DNA of 64,000 bases. Source: Exophiala sp. HKRS030 (Eukaryota; Ascomycota; Eurotiomycetes; Chaetothyriales; Herpotrichiellaceae). The position numbers and the translations under genes were made by a program. Below are positions 34,522 through 45,479 of the stretch, piece after piece. Position 1 is the first letter of the stretch; every line of letters begins with the position of its first letter. The DNA is taken from assembly GCA_023897205.1 (NCBI GenBank), contig JAHWDD010000001.1, forward strand, positions 2,232,001-2,296,000, in the 5' to 3' direction. The notes under the pieces are model-generated. The model was not told where the DNA came from. It searched no databases and worked only from the letters and a program-made list of their open reading frames with translations.

Positions 34522-35829
34522 ATGGATATCTTTGAGTCGAGCGGCCCGCATGGAAACGCCCAACCAAACAGTGGTGCTGAAACCCCCAGCAAAAGTGATC
34601 TGAGAGACCGAATTCTCAAAGAAGCTGCAGAGAGCCTGAAAACCTCTCCTAAGCGTCCTGGATATCCCTGGACAAAGAATCCACTCCCATATACGGCAGC
34701 ATGGCGTTATAATGAGCCAAACAACATCAAGGAGGTTCCGATTGCGCCTTACAGGGGCTGCGGTCCACACGAGTGGACAGTTGGACCTGATGTTGAGCCA
34801 TCCGAGTTGCTTGCGCTGAGTCAAGGCGGCAGCACCAATACCAATATAGACCCAGTTTTTCAGGAGCTCGACCTTCTTCACCAACAGGCAGAAGATCGAA
34901 GACAAGATGGCATCTTCGACAACGCCTCGGCCTCCTATGGAAACATAGATCAATGTACAACTCAGCCATTCCTACAATCCTCCACCATGACGACGCCTCA
35001 CATTTTCACTTATGATGGAGCACAATATGCGCCGAGCTCCCCTTGGTCCTTCGATATAGACCAGAGACTCGAACGGCTTCGGGATCCAGAGACCAGGAAG
35101 GTAACTGAACTGCAACTCATAAAGGAGGTAGAAGGCATATATGCTGGTCTCATCCAAGTCGAAGAGAGATGCATTGATAGTATTCGTCAACAATCACCAG
35201 CCAAGCCAGAAAAGCTTTCGGGCGAACAGTGGCAGGCGCTTATAGCACTTCAACGAGAACTAGTGGATGAATATCATGACTTCTTCTTGGCCACACGACA
35301 CCCCGTCGCGTCCCCCGCCCTGCGCAACTTGGCCCATAAATACAGATTGCCTGAACGAATGTGGTCCCATGGTGTGCATGCCTTCCTAGAACTTCTGCAA
35401 CAAAGACTGCCGCACGAGATTGATCATATGCTGACCTTTGTGAAACTCGGGTACGAGATGATCGAAAAGCTCATGCAATCACTTCCGGATCTCTCATCAC
35501 ATTGGCATGAGTGCCTGGAGGACTTGCACGCTTATGAAAGTCTGCTCCGAGATCCAGCTTCGTGGGTTAGTTCCGAATCACGTGGTGACAGCCAGCGACG
35601 GGAAGAATCAGGAGTGGGACGCAATCCTTTGGTCGATGATCACATGGCTGCTTTGGAGCAGGCACCAGAAGCGAACTACATGGGGGAATTCCAACCTGGG
35701 CTTTTCACCCTGTCTACTGACGACATCTGGATTTTGACTGGCTGGTATCATCTCGGGAGAAAACTTGCAAGGTCTCTCAAAACATACAGCACAGTCTTCA
35801 AGATTCTGACTCTACAAATCCTCGTCTAA
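34522..35829 (+). CDS. Est1-type DNA/RNA-binding-domain protein, shortened
   Basis: A single exon. ATG 34522 (MDIFESSGPHG) is preferred over the in-frame 34414 start because the upstream part looks like leader sequence. The N-terminal 190 residues are low-complexity. From about residue 196 comes the conserved block ELQLIKEVEGIYAGL, then EQWQALIALQRELVDEYHDF, ASPALRNLAHKYRLPERMW and GVHAFLELLQQRLPHE. This is the pattern of the fungal proteins annotated as Est1-type or SMG7-like. Those usually continue for several hundred residues after the ECLGDLARY segment. Here ECLEDLHAYE is followed by unrelated sequence, so the protein is truncated. One extra G near 35755 would instead extend the frame to TGA 35894, ending SSWYGLDRKMHWYYEE. 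Function unknown; a telomere or mRNA-decay role should not be assumed. Confidence 0.72.
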   Translation: MDIFESSGPHGNAQPNSGAETPSKSDLRDRILKEAAESLKTSPKRPGYPWTKNPLPYTAAWRYNEPNNIKEVPIAPYRGCGPHEWTVGPDVEPSELLALSQGGSTNTNIDPVFQELDLLHQQAEDRRQDGIFDNASASYGNIDQCTTQPFLQSSTMTTPHIFTYDGAQYAPSSPWSFDIDQRLERLRDPETRKVTELQLIKEVEGIYAGLIQVEERCIDSIRQQSPAKPEKLSGEQWQALIALQRELVDEYHDFFLATRHPVASPALRNLAHKYRLPERMWSHGVHAFLELLQQRLPHEIDHMLTFVKLGYEMIEKLMQSLPDLSSHWHECLEDLHAYESLLRDPASWVSSESRGDSQRREESGVGRNPLVDDHMAALEQAPEANYMGEFQPGLFTLSTDDIWILTGWYHLGRKLARSLKTYSTVFKILTLQILV

Positions 35830-35894
35830 GCTCATGGTACGGGCTGGACCGGAAAATGCACTGGTACTACGAAGAGAAGCTTTGCAAGGGATGA

Positions 35895-38035
35895 GTGTGT
35901 GTCGTATTACAGTATTACGGGGGCTTAGGACCTTAAGCCTGGAGGAGTTCGAGGCACATGTTTTGCAGATTCGCGGGTTCAGGGGTTTATGGAGAAGCGG
36001 TAAGCGAGAACAATGCTCAAAGCTCGCATCTCAGGGGAATAAAAGCAGGAAATATTGGTTGGAATTGCAACTGTTTGCTGTACAGTGCTGGTGGAATAGT
36101 AGATCCTTGGCACGATAGGTACAAGTTTCATGGAATATCGACATCGTGGCATTATAAGCAGGACTCTGAGTTAATGTTCCGGATTGAGGCAGGGAAATGG
36201 ATCTGGTAGTGGGCATGGTATTATATCTGGTGTGATTATTCGGTGCGTTTGTGTATGGCTCTGGAGAAAGGAAATTATTCAGTATGAAGTATATTGAGAG
36301 TTAAATAGGCTGCTATTAGACGCTGGTCTGCATGAGTAATGAGGTATGTGTGCGCTGCATTCGGGCGATTAACGGAAAGCGAGAATGGATTGATGACCTA
36401 ATTTCATTTTGTCGCTAAATTGCGACGTGTATGAAGTAAGTTATGGGCTATAGTAAATAGTGAATCTAATCTTAGAATCGCTAGTCCACCTAGTTAGTCA
36501 TAAATAATCTGAAGACTCCGAGGCGTTATCGGAGGCCCTTCGACGTAGTTTATTTGATATTTGACGCTACTTATAATTGCTATAACGCCGGGACTGATAA
36601 ATCTCGAGGATTGTGCCTATAGTGACAATATTAATACTGTTCTCCTATTAAATATCCTTTTTTGGGCCCTTCCTAGGAGCCATGGATTATCTGACTCACA
36701 AGTCGTCGATCTTCGAGCTATAGGAGAACGAGTTTATTGTTTTAAAGCTAAGCCTATAAAGGAGTATAATATTTGTTAAATCCATAAGCGTAGCTGATAG
36801 ATATTGATGACAGCTAAAGTAGTTTTTACTACAGACCATTATCGGTCATATCTTCCCAGGGTTTTCTATACTATCCCTTGCAAATTAGTCTATACTGCTG
36901 GGATCCTATATCCTAGAGGTATGCGTTAATTCTGTGTAGACTCGAATACTTCGAATGCTACAAGGCGGTGATAGGACCGCGCGAGCCCGGAAAACTACCT
37001 GGGGGTTAAGGGCTGCTTACTCGCCTTGTCCCTAGTAAGTTACTTCTTTGATATCTCATGCATTATCGCCCGAAATTGGTGAAAACCCTTCGGAACGGTC
37101 ATCCGAGGTTCAACTCCTCAACGCCTCAGGGAAATATATATATCCGAGGATTTTCTGATGGATATTTTCGCGATATCGTCGTCGTGGACCTGTCTTTTGC
37201 ATGCCCGAGTTGACGCTGGGGAGATTATAGGTAGCCCGGTCAAGCTCGCAGCCTGTTAATCTGCTGTGGAAATTTGAGTATGAACGTAATGAAAACTTAG
37301 CGAAAGTATGATGAAGGTCAAATCCTCTTAATCCATCTGCCGAGAGATATATACTGCAGGAGGGCGGGACTAATTCCATAGTTACCTAGAAGCTAACCCG
37401 AGGTATACATTCTAGACAGATCATTGGTATTAGTTCGTGTTATGACTGAACTACCGAGTCGTATCTAAGCTGAGGGGACTAATGAGAAGTTGCGAAAGCG
37501 TTCGCTTAGCTCTGGTTAACGTGCTAGAGAAAAGTCAAATCTCTAACTGCTCTGCGATAGTCGCATGACAGCTCCACAACGAATGCGGCGATATCTAAGT
37601 GATGAGTAATTATAAGCTTTCTGGAGATATATTCTAACCTCTACTAAAGCCTAACATGAATGGAAAAACCTGGGTCTAACTTTACCTAGGGGAGCTTATC
37701 TATAATGACCTACAGTGCATTATCCGGAGGATACACTACTCGTGCTAGGAATGGTAGCAGATACCCCCGCTCCACGAAGTATTCCTGGGGAATAATCCGG
37801 GGCCCTAGGACGTTTTATGCGGGGTAGCCTGGAAGATAATATGGGGGACCTTCTCCCATACCCTCCAGGAAGGCTGAATCTGCAATTTTATTAAGCAATC
37901 TGAAAAGGTGAAGCAGAAGCTCGTCCTTCCTGTAACTGGTATTCACGTAAACATGGAAACGAATGCTGCTGCCAAAGTAAGCCTTCCGCATCCCACTAAT
38001 CGAGTCATCGTTAAGGCTTACCATGTCAGGAACGC
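35895..38035. other. A+T-rich degenerate region
   Basis: From about 36300 the sequence becomes rich in TA steps with CTATAG/TATAAT-like words and frequent stops in every frame. This suggests repeat-induced mutation of an old repeat. A 72-codon frame at 36561-36779 contains VVDLRAIGERVYCF, faintly like the copia integrase C-terminus (low confidence). A GGCGATATC element is at 37587-37595. Confidence 0.45.
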
Positions 38036-39634
38036 CATGAGCTCGAACAGGAGCTTTATATCGAGATCCTGCCCGGTACAGAGGTGATGGCCGATATTAG
38101 AAATTACCACTTCGTTAAATCTGGAGACAAGAGCCACAAGGTCCTGGTGCCCTAGCCTAGTAGTGACAAGCATGACCCGTTGAACTGGTCCTTACCGTGG
38201 AAAATAGCTGTGATCACAACCTCGAGCTTTGTTATATTTTCTCAAGGTTTTGGTCCATTGTTACTGGCTCCTATGTTTCTAGACTATATTGAAGAATTTA
38301 ATTGCATACTAGCGGAGGCAGTTCAATTTACCGGCGTCCTGATTCTCGTTGTCGGTTTTAGCAACTTCTTCTGGGTACCGCTTAGCACCTCTTTTGGTCG
38401 GCGACTAGTATACCTCTTCTCTCAGCTAATCAACATGGCTACTTGCATCTGGCGAGCTCGAGCAAAAACCTACGGTAGTTTCATGGGTGCATCTGCCTTG
38501 TCAGGTTTCTCGACCGGCCCAGCCGAGACCATTTAACCCGCAGTCATTGCGGATATCTTCTTCCTCCATGATCGCGGGAAGTGGAATACACTATACTGGG
38601 TGGTCTATATGGCATCATTGATGGTTGGACCTATCATTTCAGGAGCAATGGCCGCCCACGTTGGATGGAGAAACTTTTGGTGGCTGAACGTCGCAATTCT
38701 TGGTCTCTCGTTCTTGTCCGTTGTTTTCTTCTTCCCGGAAACAAAGTGGGACCGTAATGAGTTGAGAGGCCCTACCGCCACCGCCGTTGGTGGTGTCGTT
38801 GAAAACGAGAAGACCACCGTCACTACTGAAGACAACCTCACGACTGTTGACACTGCCGAGCAGGATCCTTGGCTAGGCAAGGGCGGTCCGAGTAGGGCGC
38901 AATTTGGCCTTTATCAGCCAAATCCTGATCCCATCAGGAGCATCTTAATGGATATCTGGATTCCATGGAAGCTTTTCGCCTTCCCGATTGTGGAGTTTGC
39001 CTCCTTTGTCGTCAGCTGGGGTTGTGCATCTTTCCTTGCGCTGAATTTGACACAATCTCAAAACTTCGCAGCACCGCCATACAACCGGAACAGCCAGAGT
39101 ATCGGTTTCACCAATTTCGCTGTCTTCGTGGGCGCGATGATCGGTTTGGCCACAGCTGGTCCCCTCAGCGATTGGGTTTCGGCTCGTGCTACCAAGCGTA
39201 ATGGCGGCATTCGAGAACCAGAAATGCGCTTACCAGCTTTGATCCCCTATGCTATCATTATGTATATCGGAAATATCGTGGTTGCTGTTGGCTGTGAGAG
39301 AAAGTGGCCCTGGGAGGTTATTGTCATCATCGGGTATACCTGTGCCGGCATTCAGGTTGCCGCCCTGCCATCCATAGCCAGTACCTACGCCGTCGACTCC
39401 TACAAACCCGTCACTGGCAGCTTATTTGTGAACATCACCATCAACAAAAATCTCTGGGGATATGGTTTCAGCAAATTTGTCACCAACTGGATCATTTCTG
39501 ATGGTTATATCCCACCTATCATGCTGAACGGGTCTTTGAGTCTTCTCTGGTGCCTGTTCGCGATCCTATTCTATTACAAGGGCAAGACTTTCCGCAGATG
39601 GTCCAAGAATAGTATCGTCCACAAACTTGGTTAG
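38036..39634 (+). pseudogene. MFS transporter pseudogene with two C-to-T stops
   Basis: One open frame runs from about 38036 (HELEQELYIEILPGTEVMAD) to TAG at 39632, broken only by TAG at 38153-38155 and TAA at 38534-38536. The context is LVP-stop-PSSDKHDPLNWS and GPAETI-stop-PAVIADIFF, where homologues have Gln, so CAG and CAA have become TAG and TAA. The rest is a good 12-helix major facilitator: SNFFWVPLSTSFGRR, FFLHDRGKWNTLYWV, long central loop, and IASTYAVDSYKPVTGS. No start codon is found upstream in frame. Both changes are CpA to TpA, the signature of repeat-induced point mutation or cytosine deamination. The gene borders the A+T-rich region. The lost substrate is unknown. Confidence 0.88.
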
Positions 39635-40043
39635 AGATGCCAACGGGTCTCTTAGGGCAATACCGCATCAGGCAATCTTTCCTAGATCCTCAAGATAGTA
39701 CAGACTACTGTTCCCAAGAATACTATACCCTTCTCACAATGATAATTATCGCTATTCTGGTCTTGCTCTCCGCAAAATTCCTGTAATGACCACTGTGCGA
39801 GAAAACCATTGCAGAGTCAGTTCGTGGCTGTAAGACGGTGCATTCGAGGAAGTCTCACACGCGTGTCTTACCAAGCATCAATAGCCAAACAGCCACCATA
39901 TCGTTAATTGGTGCCTATGAATATGGCACCATTTCTACCGGGGTCGAGCAGATTTCTGATTCCTGTATCATACAACGTACTTGTCTTTCGAGAGTGGTCT
40001 AAACTTTGCTACATTGACCAAATCGACACGGTAAGCTATGTAA
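39635..40043. other. Convergent intergenic region
   Basis: This is 409 bases between the convergent ends of the two MFS genes. Nothing recognised. Confidence 0.5.
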
Positions 40044-41797
40044 CTAGAGCACATATCTAAAGTCCTTGTTCTCGAACTCAGTCTTATCTTGCATACCCGC
40101 TTCGTTGGAGACTTCCTTGTTGGCCAAACCATACTTGTTATCCCTTCGCTTATTGGTAATAAACATGTAGGCTTAGATAGAAAAGTCAGCGTCAATCTAG
40201 TAACATATTCCATGAGAAGGAGAATGACAACATACCAAGTAGCATTAAATGACATGCGGTTTTGATAGTGTACCCAGCCAGCAAACCGGCCGTGGCGGTG
40301 GGGTAGGTCGGTGCCTCGCTTTGCTTTACGACGAATGGACCAGCGAAGTTGCCCCAGCAGTATGCTGTAAACACCAACGCGCTCGCCAGACTCCTGTGGG
40401 TGTACCCAGCCATATTGCTGCTGACGGTGACGAGTGAAATCGTGAATCCTACCGACTGCGCATTGACAAGCCAGAAACACACGAGTCTACCCCAAGTGTT
40501 GGAGCGTGGAAGATAGGCCATGAGAGCCGCTGCGACGGTACAGAGGATGTTGGCAGCTGTTGCAGTCAGCAACCGGGAATTGGGCACGGTTAGCGTGATG
40601 GTGCCGCCGATGAAGAGCGCAATGATTTGTACGGCGTCACCGACTGACTTGAGCTGCGTAGTTTTAGTGGTTGAGAAACCCATGTCCCGGATGATCACTG
40701 TGGAGAATGAATTGATGACACCATTCGGAATAGCAGCAGCGAACACAGAGACAAAGATCAAGATAGCCTTGGGGTCATAAAACGCCAGCACAGCCTGTTT
40801 CTTGTTGAAGGCTTTGTTCTTGATCCCGGTCTCGTTGCTTGCAACACGTTTGACTGCGATGAGAGCTTCATGTTCATTGAAGAAGCTGGCGTTGGAGGGA
40901 GTATCAGCCAGAAAAAAGTATAGCACAAACGCCCAGAGTATAGTGGCTCCGCCGAGAATATAAAAGATCAATTGCCATCTGGCCGGTTTGATATCCTCGG
41001 GAAGCTTGGAGACACCAGTCGAGATATATGAGCCGATGATACCACCAAAACCCAGAGATGAGTACCAGATGCATTGGCGTAGAGGGATTTCACTTCTCTT
41101 ATACCAGAAACCTGTCATCAACGTTAATCCTGGTGTCACCGCTGCCTCGAATAAGCCCATGAAGAAGCGCACAGCCAATGCGGACGAGTATGAGTGACAT
41201 TGTGTAAGGAGGATAACCATAAGCCCCCAGAGGAAACAGGTAACTCCAAGAACCTTTTGAGCAGGAAACCTGCCAATAAGCCAACCGCATGGATATTGGC
41301 CAAAGAAATAGCCGGCGTAAACCATTGCTGAAAGATAGTTGAACTCTGTACCCTTCAAATTAAGAGCCTTCTGATAGCCGAAGAGATTGGCATAGTTCAG
41401 AGCGGTCTTATCCATAAATTGCAGGCATTGAGTTACCAAAAATATGGGGAGGATTATCAGGTCGATCTTCCAGCGAACCTTGGTTTCCTGATAGGAAATT
41501 TTGTCATTATGACAAGAACAGAAAGTACGATATGTCGACTTACTTCTTTATGGGAGAACTCCAGGTCGAGACCTTGTCGGTACTCCTTGTATCCAACTGC
41601 TTGACCCTACACTCTTGGTCAGCTCAATAGATTCCTTTCAGTAGCGTGTTGTCCCATACTTGAAGCGTACTATCTTGGAGCTCAGCAACTTCCTCGTGTT
41701 TGTGACGGTTTTTCTCGACGTCAATCGGTGACTGGTTGCTGTTCGTTGGATTCAGCACATCACTTGTGAACTGTGTTGGATCCAACGGGGAAGGCAT
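40044..41797 (-). CDS. MFS transporter, Dal5-type anion:cation symporter
   Basis: Exons 41797..41660, 41606..41544, 41487..40236 and 40171..40044 encode 526 residues; all four phases agree. The N-terminus is hydrophilic (MPSPLDPTQFTSD..), then RWKIDLIILPIFLVTQCLQF opens helix 1, followed by FMDKTALNYANLFG and GYFFGQYPCGWLIGRFP. These are hallmarks of the allantoate permease (ACS) family. The last exon supplies the cytoplasmic tail (YMFITNKRRDNKYG). Members import organic anions such as allantoate, nicotinate, pantothenate or aromatic acids at the plasma membrane. Head-to-head with the dienelactone hydrolase gene, it probably imports that pathway's substrate (inference). Confidence 0.92.
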
Positions 41798-42288
41798 AAT
41801 TGCTGTAGTTGGAGAGGGATAGTGGGAAGTGAACCAAGAATGACGGTCATGCCAACTTTTGAGACCATTTATAGGTAAATGCCCTTGGGCTGTCCTGGTG
41901 TGAACCGGCACTGTCCCCGGATACCGTTTGTCAAAATGCACAATGTTGCAACGCCGGAACACTCATTGACGCTACTGTTGACTAGACGAAAATATGTTTG
42001 GAAAAGGCACCTACAACGACTGACGCTTGAAGAGTACAAAGGTTGATGTAGCCGTCTCGAAGCATTGCGGAGAACCCGGCGATATTGGGAGATATCGCCT
42101 CGGCGAGATGTTCGCAACGCCGACCGATGCAGATGTGCAGACCCGAGAACAATGGAGAAACTTGCGTCATCTACGACGCCGCAAAAAGTTTAGTGGAATG
42201 GAACTCATCCTGTGTATCGCATATTACATCCTTGATACACCCTCGAAGCTATCGCTGTGGCTTCGGAAGTCATCAACCCTCCCATACA
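41798..42288. promoter_or_regulatory. Bidirectional promoter of MFS and dienelactone hydrolase
   Basis: This is 491 bp between divergent starts. It contains an inverted repeat GGCGATAT-N6-ATATCGCC at 42078-42099, flanked by CCC and TCGG. The 12-base right arm GGAGATATCGCC occurs again in front of the SDR gene. A Zn2Cys6 protein is encoded in the cluster. Confidence 0.6.
42078..42099. promoter_or_regulatory. Inverted repeat, candidate regulator site
   Basis: A perfect 8+8 inverted repeat with a 6-base spacer (TGGGAG). The symmetry suits a dimeric regulator. That the clustered Zn2Cys6 factor binds it is a guess. Confidence 0.5.
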
Positions 42289-43282
42289 ATGGCTTCCGAA
42301 AGCGGTTTCTTAGCAAAGCCATCTGGACAATGTTGTCTCAATGGATCAATTCACGAAGGTGAAGCACGAGGACGTTTCGACACCATTGCGGGAGTAAACA
42401 CTTATATCTCGACGCCAAATTCCAGAACTGACAACGGGAATATCATACTTTACTTCCCGGATGTTTGGGGATTTTTCCCTAACGGATTTCTGATCATGGA
42501 TGGTTTCGCAGACGCGGGATATCATGTTCTAGGTTTAGATTATTTTCAGGGCGTAAGGATTTTCCGTCCATTGTTGTGGTTTATGATTAACGGACGCAGG
42601 ACCCTGTTTGGAAACATCGCAAAAGCAGACACGACACTTCCAATCCAGGTTTCGATTATGAAGCTTGGAAGACAAAACACACGACATTCGCCGATGAGGC
42701 AGTACCCAGATGGGTTGCTGAAGTCAAGTCAAAATTTGGCAAGCCCGACACCAAATTTGCCTGCGTTGGGTAAGAATCATAAGTATTACTTCAGATGACA
42801 AGGCTTAAACTTGATGGTAGCTACTGTTTCGGGGCACCATACGTTTGCGACGAGTTAGCGAAGGACGTCCTGTCTGCAGGAGCATTCGCGCATCCGGCTT
42901 TTTTGAAAGATCGTCATTTCCTTGATTTGAAGAGTTTGTCGATTCTGCATTGTAGACCAGCGAGAAAGTACTAACTTCCGAATACTCAGAGCCATTGTTC
43001 TTGTCATGTACGGATATCGACCACACCTTCGATGCAGAATCCCGCCGGAAAGCACTCTCCATTCTTCAAGATGGGAAAAAGCCATATCAGCTTCAGTTAT
43101 TCTCCGGTGTGGAGCATGGGTTTGCTCTTCGCGGCAACATGGACAACCCACATGAAAGTCTGCCGTTCCCTGCCAGTTGTCGTGTTCTGTAAGATCAATA
43201 CTAACCACATGCTCCAGAATATGTGAAAGAACAAAGCCTGAAAGGAATAGTTGACTGGTTCGATTTTTGGTTGGCGAACTGA
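42289..43282 (+). CDS. Dienelactone hydrolase family protein
   Basis: Five exons: 42289..42552, 42600..42769, 42821..42933, 42990..43157 and 43218..43282, giving 259 residues with all phases consistent. The start is MASESGFLAKPSGQCCLNG. The alpha/beta-hydrolase triad of the family is present: nucleophile Cys in VGYCFGAPY, Asp in SCTDIDHTFDAE and His in SGVEHGFALRG. IILYFPDVWGFFPN is the usual strand before the oxyanion region. Introns 3 and 4 use weak 5' sites (GTTTGT, GTCTGC) but have TACTAAC branch points. The enzyme hydrolyses lactone or ester bonds, classically in aromatic breakdown, but fungal members act on varied substrates. It sits between a transporter and an oxidoreductase. Confidence 0.93.
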
Positions 43283-43882
43283 ACCTCAAGTATTTTAGGA
43301 ATAAGTCTACGGCCTGGGCATGCATATCGTCCGGAGGAGCATGTAGTTATAAGGATAGGCGCTACTGTGTATAAAAGTTTCCCCAGCAGACCCCGTGTCC
43401 TCTGAAGTATATCTTAGAAGTTGGATGTAAGTCACATCGCCCTTATCATGCCCAGGAGATCCTTGCGAGGGCAGTGGCATTGAAACCCAAAGGAATCAGG
43501 CAGCTCTCCTACAGTCAACTAGTAACTGTGAGGGGAACATAGCCGACGAAAATACCTACGGCGTAATCCATGGCATTTGCGGGGATGTAACGCTTTACGC
43601 CTGTCCCAGAGAGTCAGGGGTATCATTTGAGCTGCTGGCCTGGTAGACCCCGCTGCGGGCATTGGTTTTCTCCAGACCATAACGCCGCATTCACCCCTAC
43701 TTGCGCGGGGAGTTGTGGAGGTGGCAACTGGAGATATCGCCGGTGGTCACAAGATGGCCTTAGACTAGGGACAGACATGGCAAGTGCCAACCTCACTATA
43801 ATACAAAGATGCTCGATTTTTGTGAAACGAGGAGCAGTGATTGTCTAAACAGTGATTTGTTTGATCATTCAATACTTTAAAC
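43283..43882. promoter_or_regulatory. Intergenic region upstream of the SDR gene
   Basis: This is 600 bases. GGAGATATCGCC at 43730-43741 is identical to the right arm of the inverted repeat at 42078-42099, about 150 bases before the SDR start. Confidence 0.5.
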
Positions 43883-44855
43883 ATGGGTTCTTTACAACCA
43901 CCAAAAGCATTCGAATTCGCGGGTGAGGTCGCCATAGTCACCGGCGCTGGATCACGGTTGGACGGTAAGAAACTTGACACCTTTGTGTAAAAGATTATTT
44001 ACTGAGTCTCTGAGCTAGGCGAGATTGGCAATGGCCGGGCCACCGCCATTCTCTTAGCGCGTCAGGGAGCCAAAGTTGCTTTACTCGATTACAACTTAGA
44101 CTGGGCAAGAGAAACACAGCGAATGATTGATGAAGAAGGCGGCATATCCGAAGTAATACAGACCGATGTCACTGATGAAGAGTCATGTCGCAACGCAGTC
44201 GAGCAGACGATCCAACTTTTTGGGACTGTCCACATCTTAGTCAATATAGTGGGGGTTGGTGGTGCTATGGGTGATGCTACCACAGTTGATCTGGCTGCAT
44301 GGGAGCGCGACTTGAGGATAAATGTGACGAGTATGGTGCTCATGAGTCGCTTTGTCATTCCAGAGATGCGAAAGAATGGTCGAGGAGCTATCGTCAACAT
44401 GTCGTCGGTGTCTGGACTATTGGGCGGTAATCCCAGCTTGCTGTACCCTACTAGCAAGGGAGCAGTCATCCAAATGACCCGTGCTATGGCTGCTCAGCAC
44501 GGTCCTGAAAATATCAGGGTCAACTGCGTTTGCGCAGGAATGGTGTATACGCCTATGGTCCGAGGGAGAGGGATGACCGATGACCTTCGACAAGCGAGAG
44601 TGAATCAGAACTTGATGAAGCGTGAAGGCACAGGTTGGGACGTTGGATATGGTGAGTACTTCCAAGATACTTGACCAGGTATCACTAATGAATGAAGCAA
44701 TTTTGTTCCTGTGTTCGAAAGAAGCGAGATGGATTACTGGTCTCATCATGCCCGTAGACGGAGGTACAACTGCAGGAAAGGCTGACAGGCCAGCTTTGAA
44801 AGCCGATTCTTTGGCTGAGGAAATCACTGGGATTCCAAACCAAACGAATAACTAA
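43883..44855 (+). CDS. Short-chain dehydrogenase/reductase
   Basis: Exons 43883..43964, 44019..44651 and 44698..44855 encode 290 residues. The Rossmann start VAIVTGAGSR continues with LDGEIGNGRATAILLARQ; the inserted loop in the cofactor motif is common in this fungal subgroup. The acidic residue after strand 2 (VALLDYN) favours NAD over NADP. The catalytic Ser lies in IVNMSSVSGL and the Tyr-Lys pair in YPTSKGAV. The C-terminus has ILFLCSKEARWITGL and MPVDGGTT. The usual NNAG is replaced by VNIVG. It probably oxidises or reduces an alcohol or ketone intermediate of the same pathway as the neighbouring hydrolase (inference). Confidence 0.93.
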
Positions 44856-45479
44856 GCCAACCCGTGCGAAAGTTGCATAAGGGAAAGTCCAATAACAGTA
44901 TGACATACGACGGTATGCTCATGTTCGCCAGCGCATATATCGAATTGAGCTGCCAAAAGTGCTCCAATGTGCCATAATAAGCTCATAAGCAGATTCGCGT
45001 TGAGCACCGACTTTAACGTCGTGTGGCTAGTACATGAACTGGAGACCAGAATAGATCGACAAATCATTGAAGCCGGATGTGTAGAAACTTCAGATAATTA
45101 GTTCTTCGAGTTCGTCGCGCACCCAGTTGAGTTGATACCTGAATACCGAACATGAAGAATGAGGAAATAGAGTTCCGAACGCCGGGTGATAAACAAGAAG
45201 AATTGTATTTAGCTTGGCGAGAGCCAGCTGATAGTATAGAGCCCCTCATCTTTGGATAACCTATAAACCATGATTACCCCCAGCAGCCTTCCAGGTTTGG
45301 AACCCACGCTGTCTCCCAGCACTCATTCATTTCCTTCAGCCAGGCGAGTCAGACCACAAAGCCACAGCAGCAGGATCTAACCTAGCGTCGAATAGAGGAT
45401 AGTCTTTTAAGCACTGCTCGCCAGGATCTGTGATCGATAAACCTAAAGTCCCTTGCACGACAATACTTCGAGAGTTGAG
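44856..45479. other. Intergenic, regulator promoter
   Basis: This is 624 bases between the SDR stop and the regulator start. No motif was recognised with confidence. Confidence 0.5.

Noticed and set aside
37081..37130. tRNA-like B box (GGTTCAACTCC)
   Set aside because: No matching A box or cloverleaf in the surrounding A+T-rich degenerate sequence.
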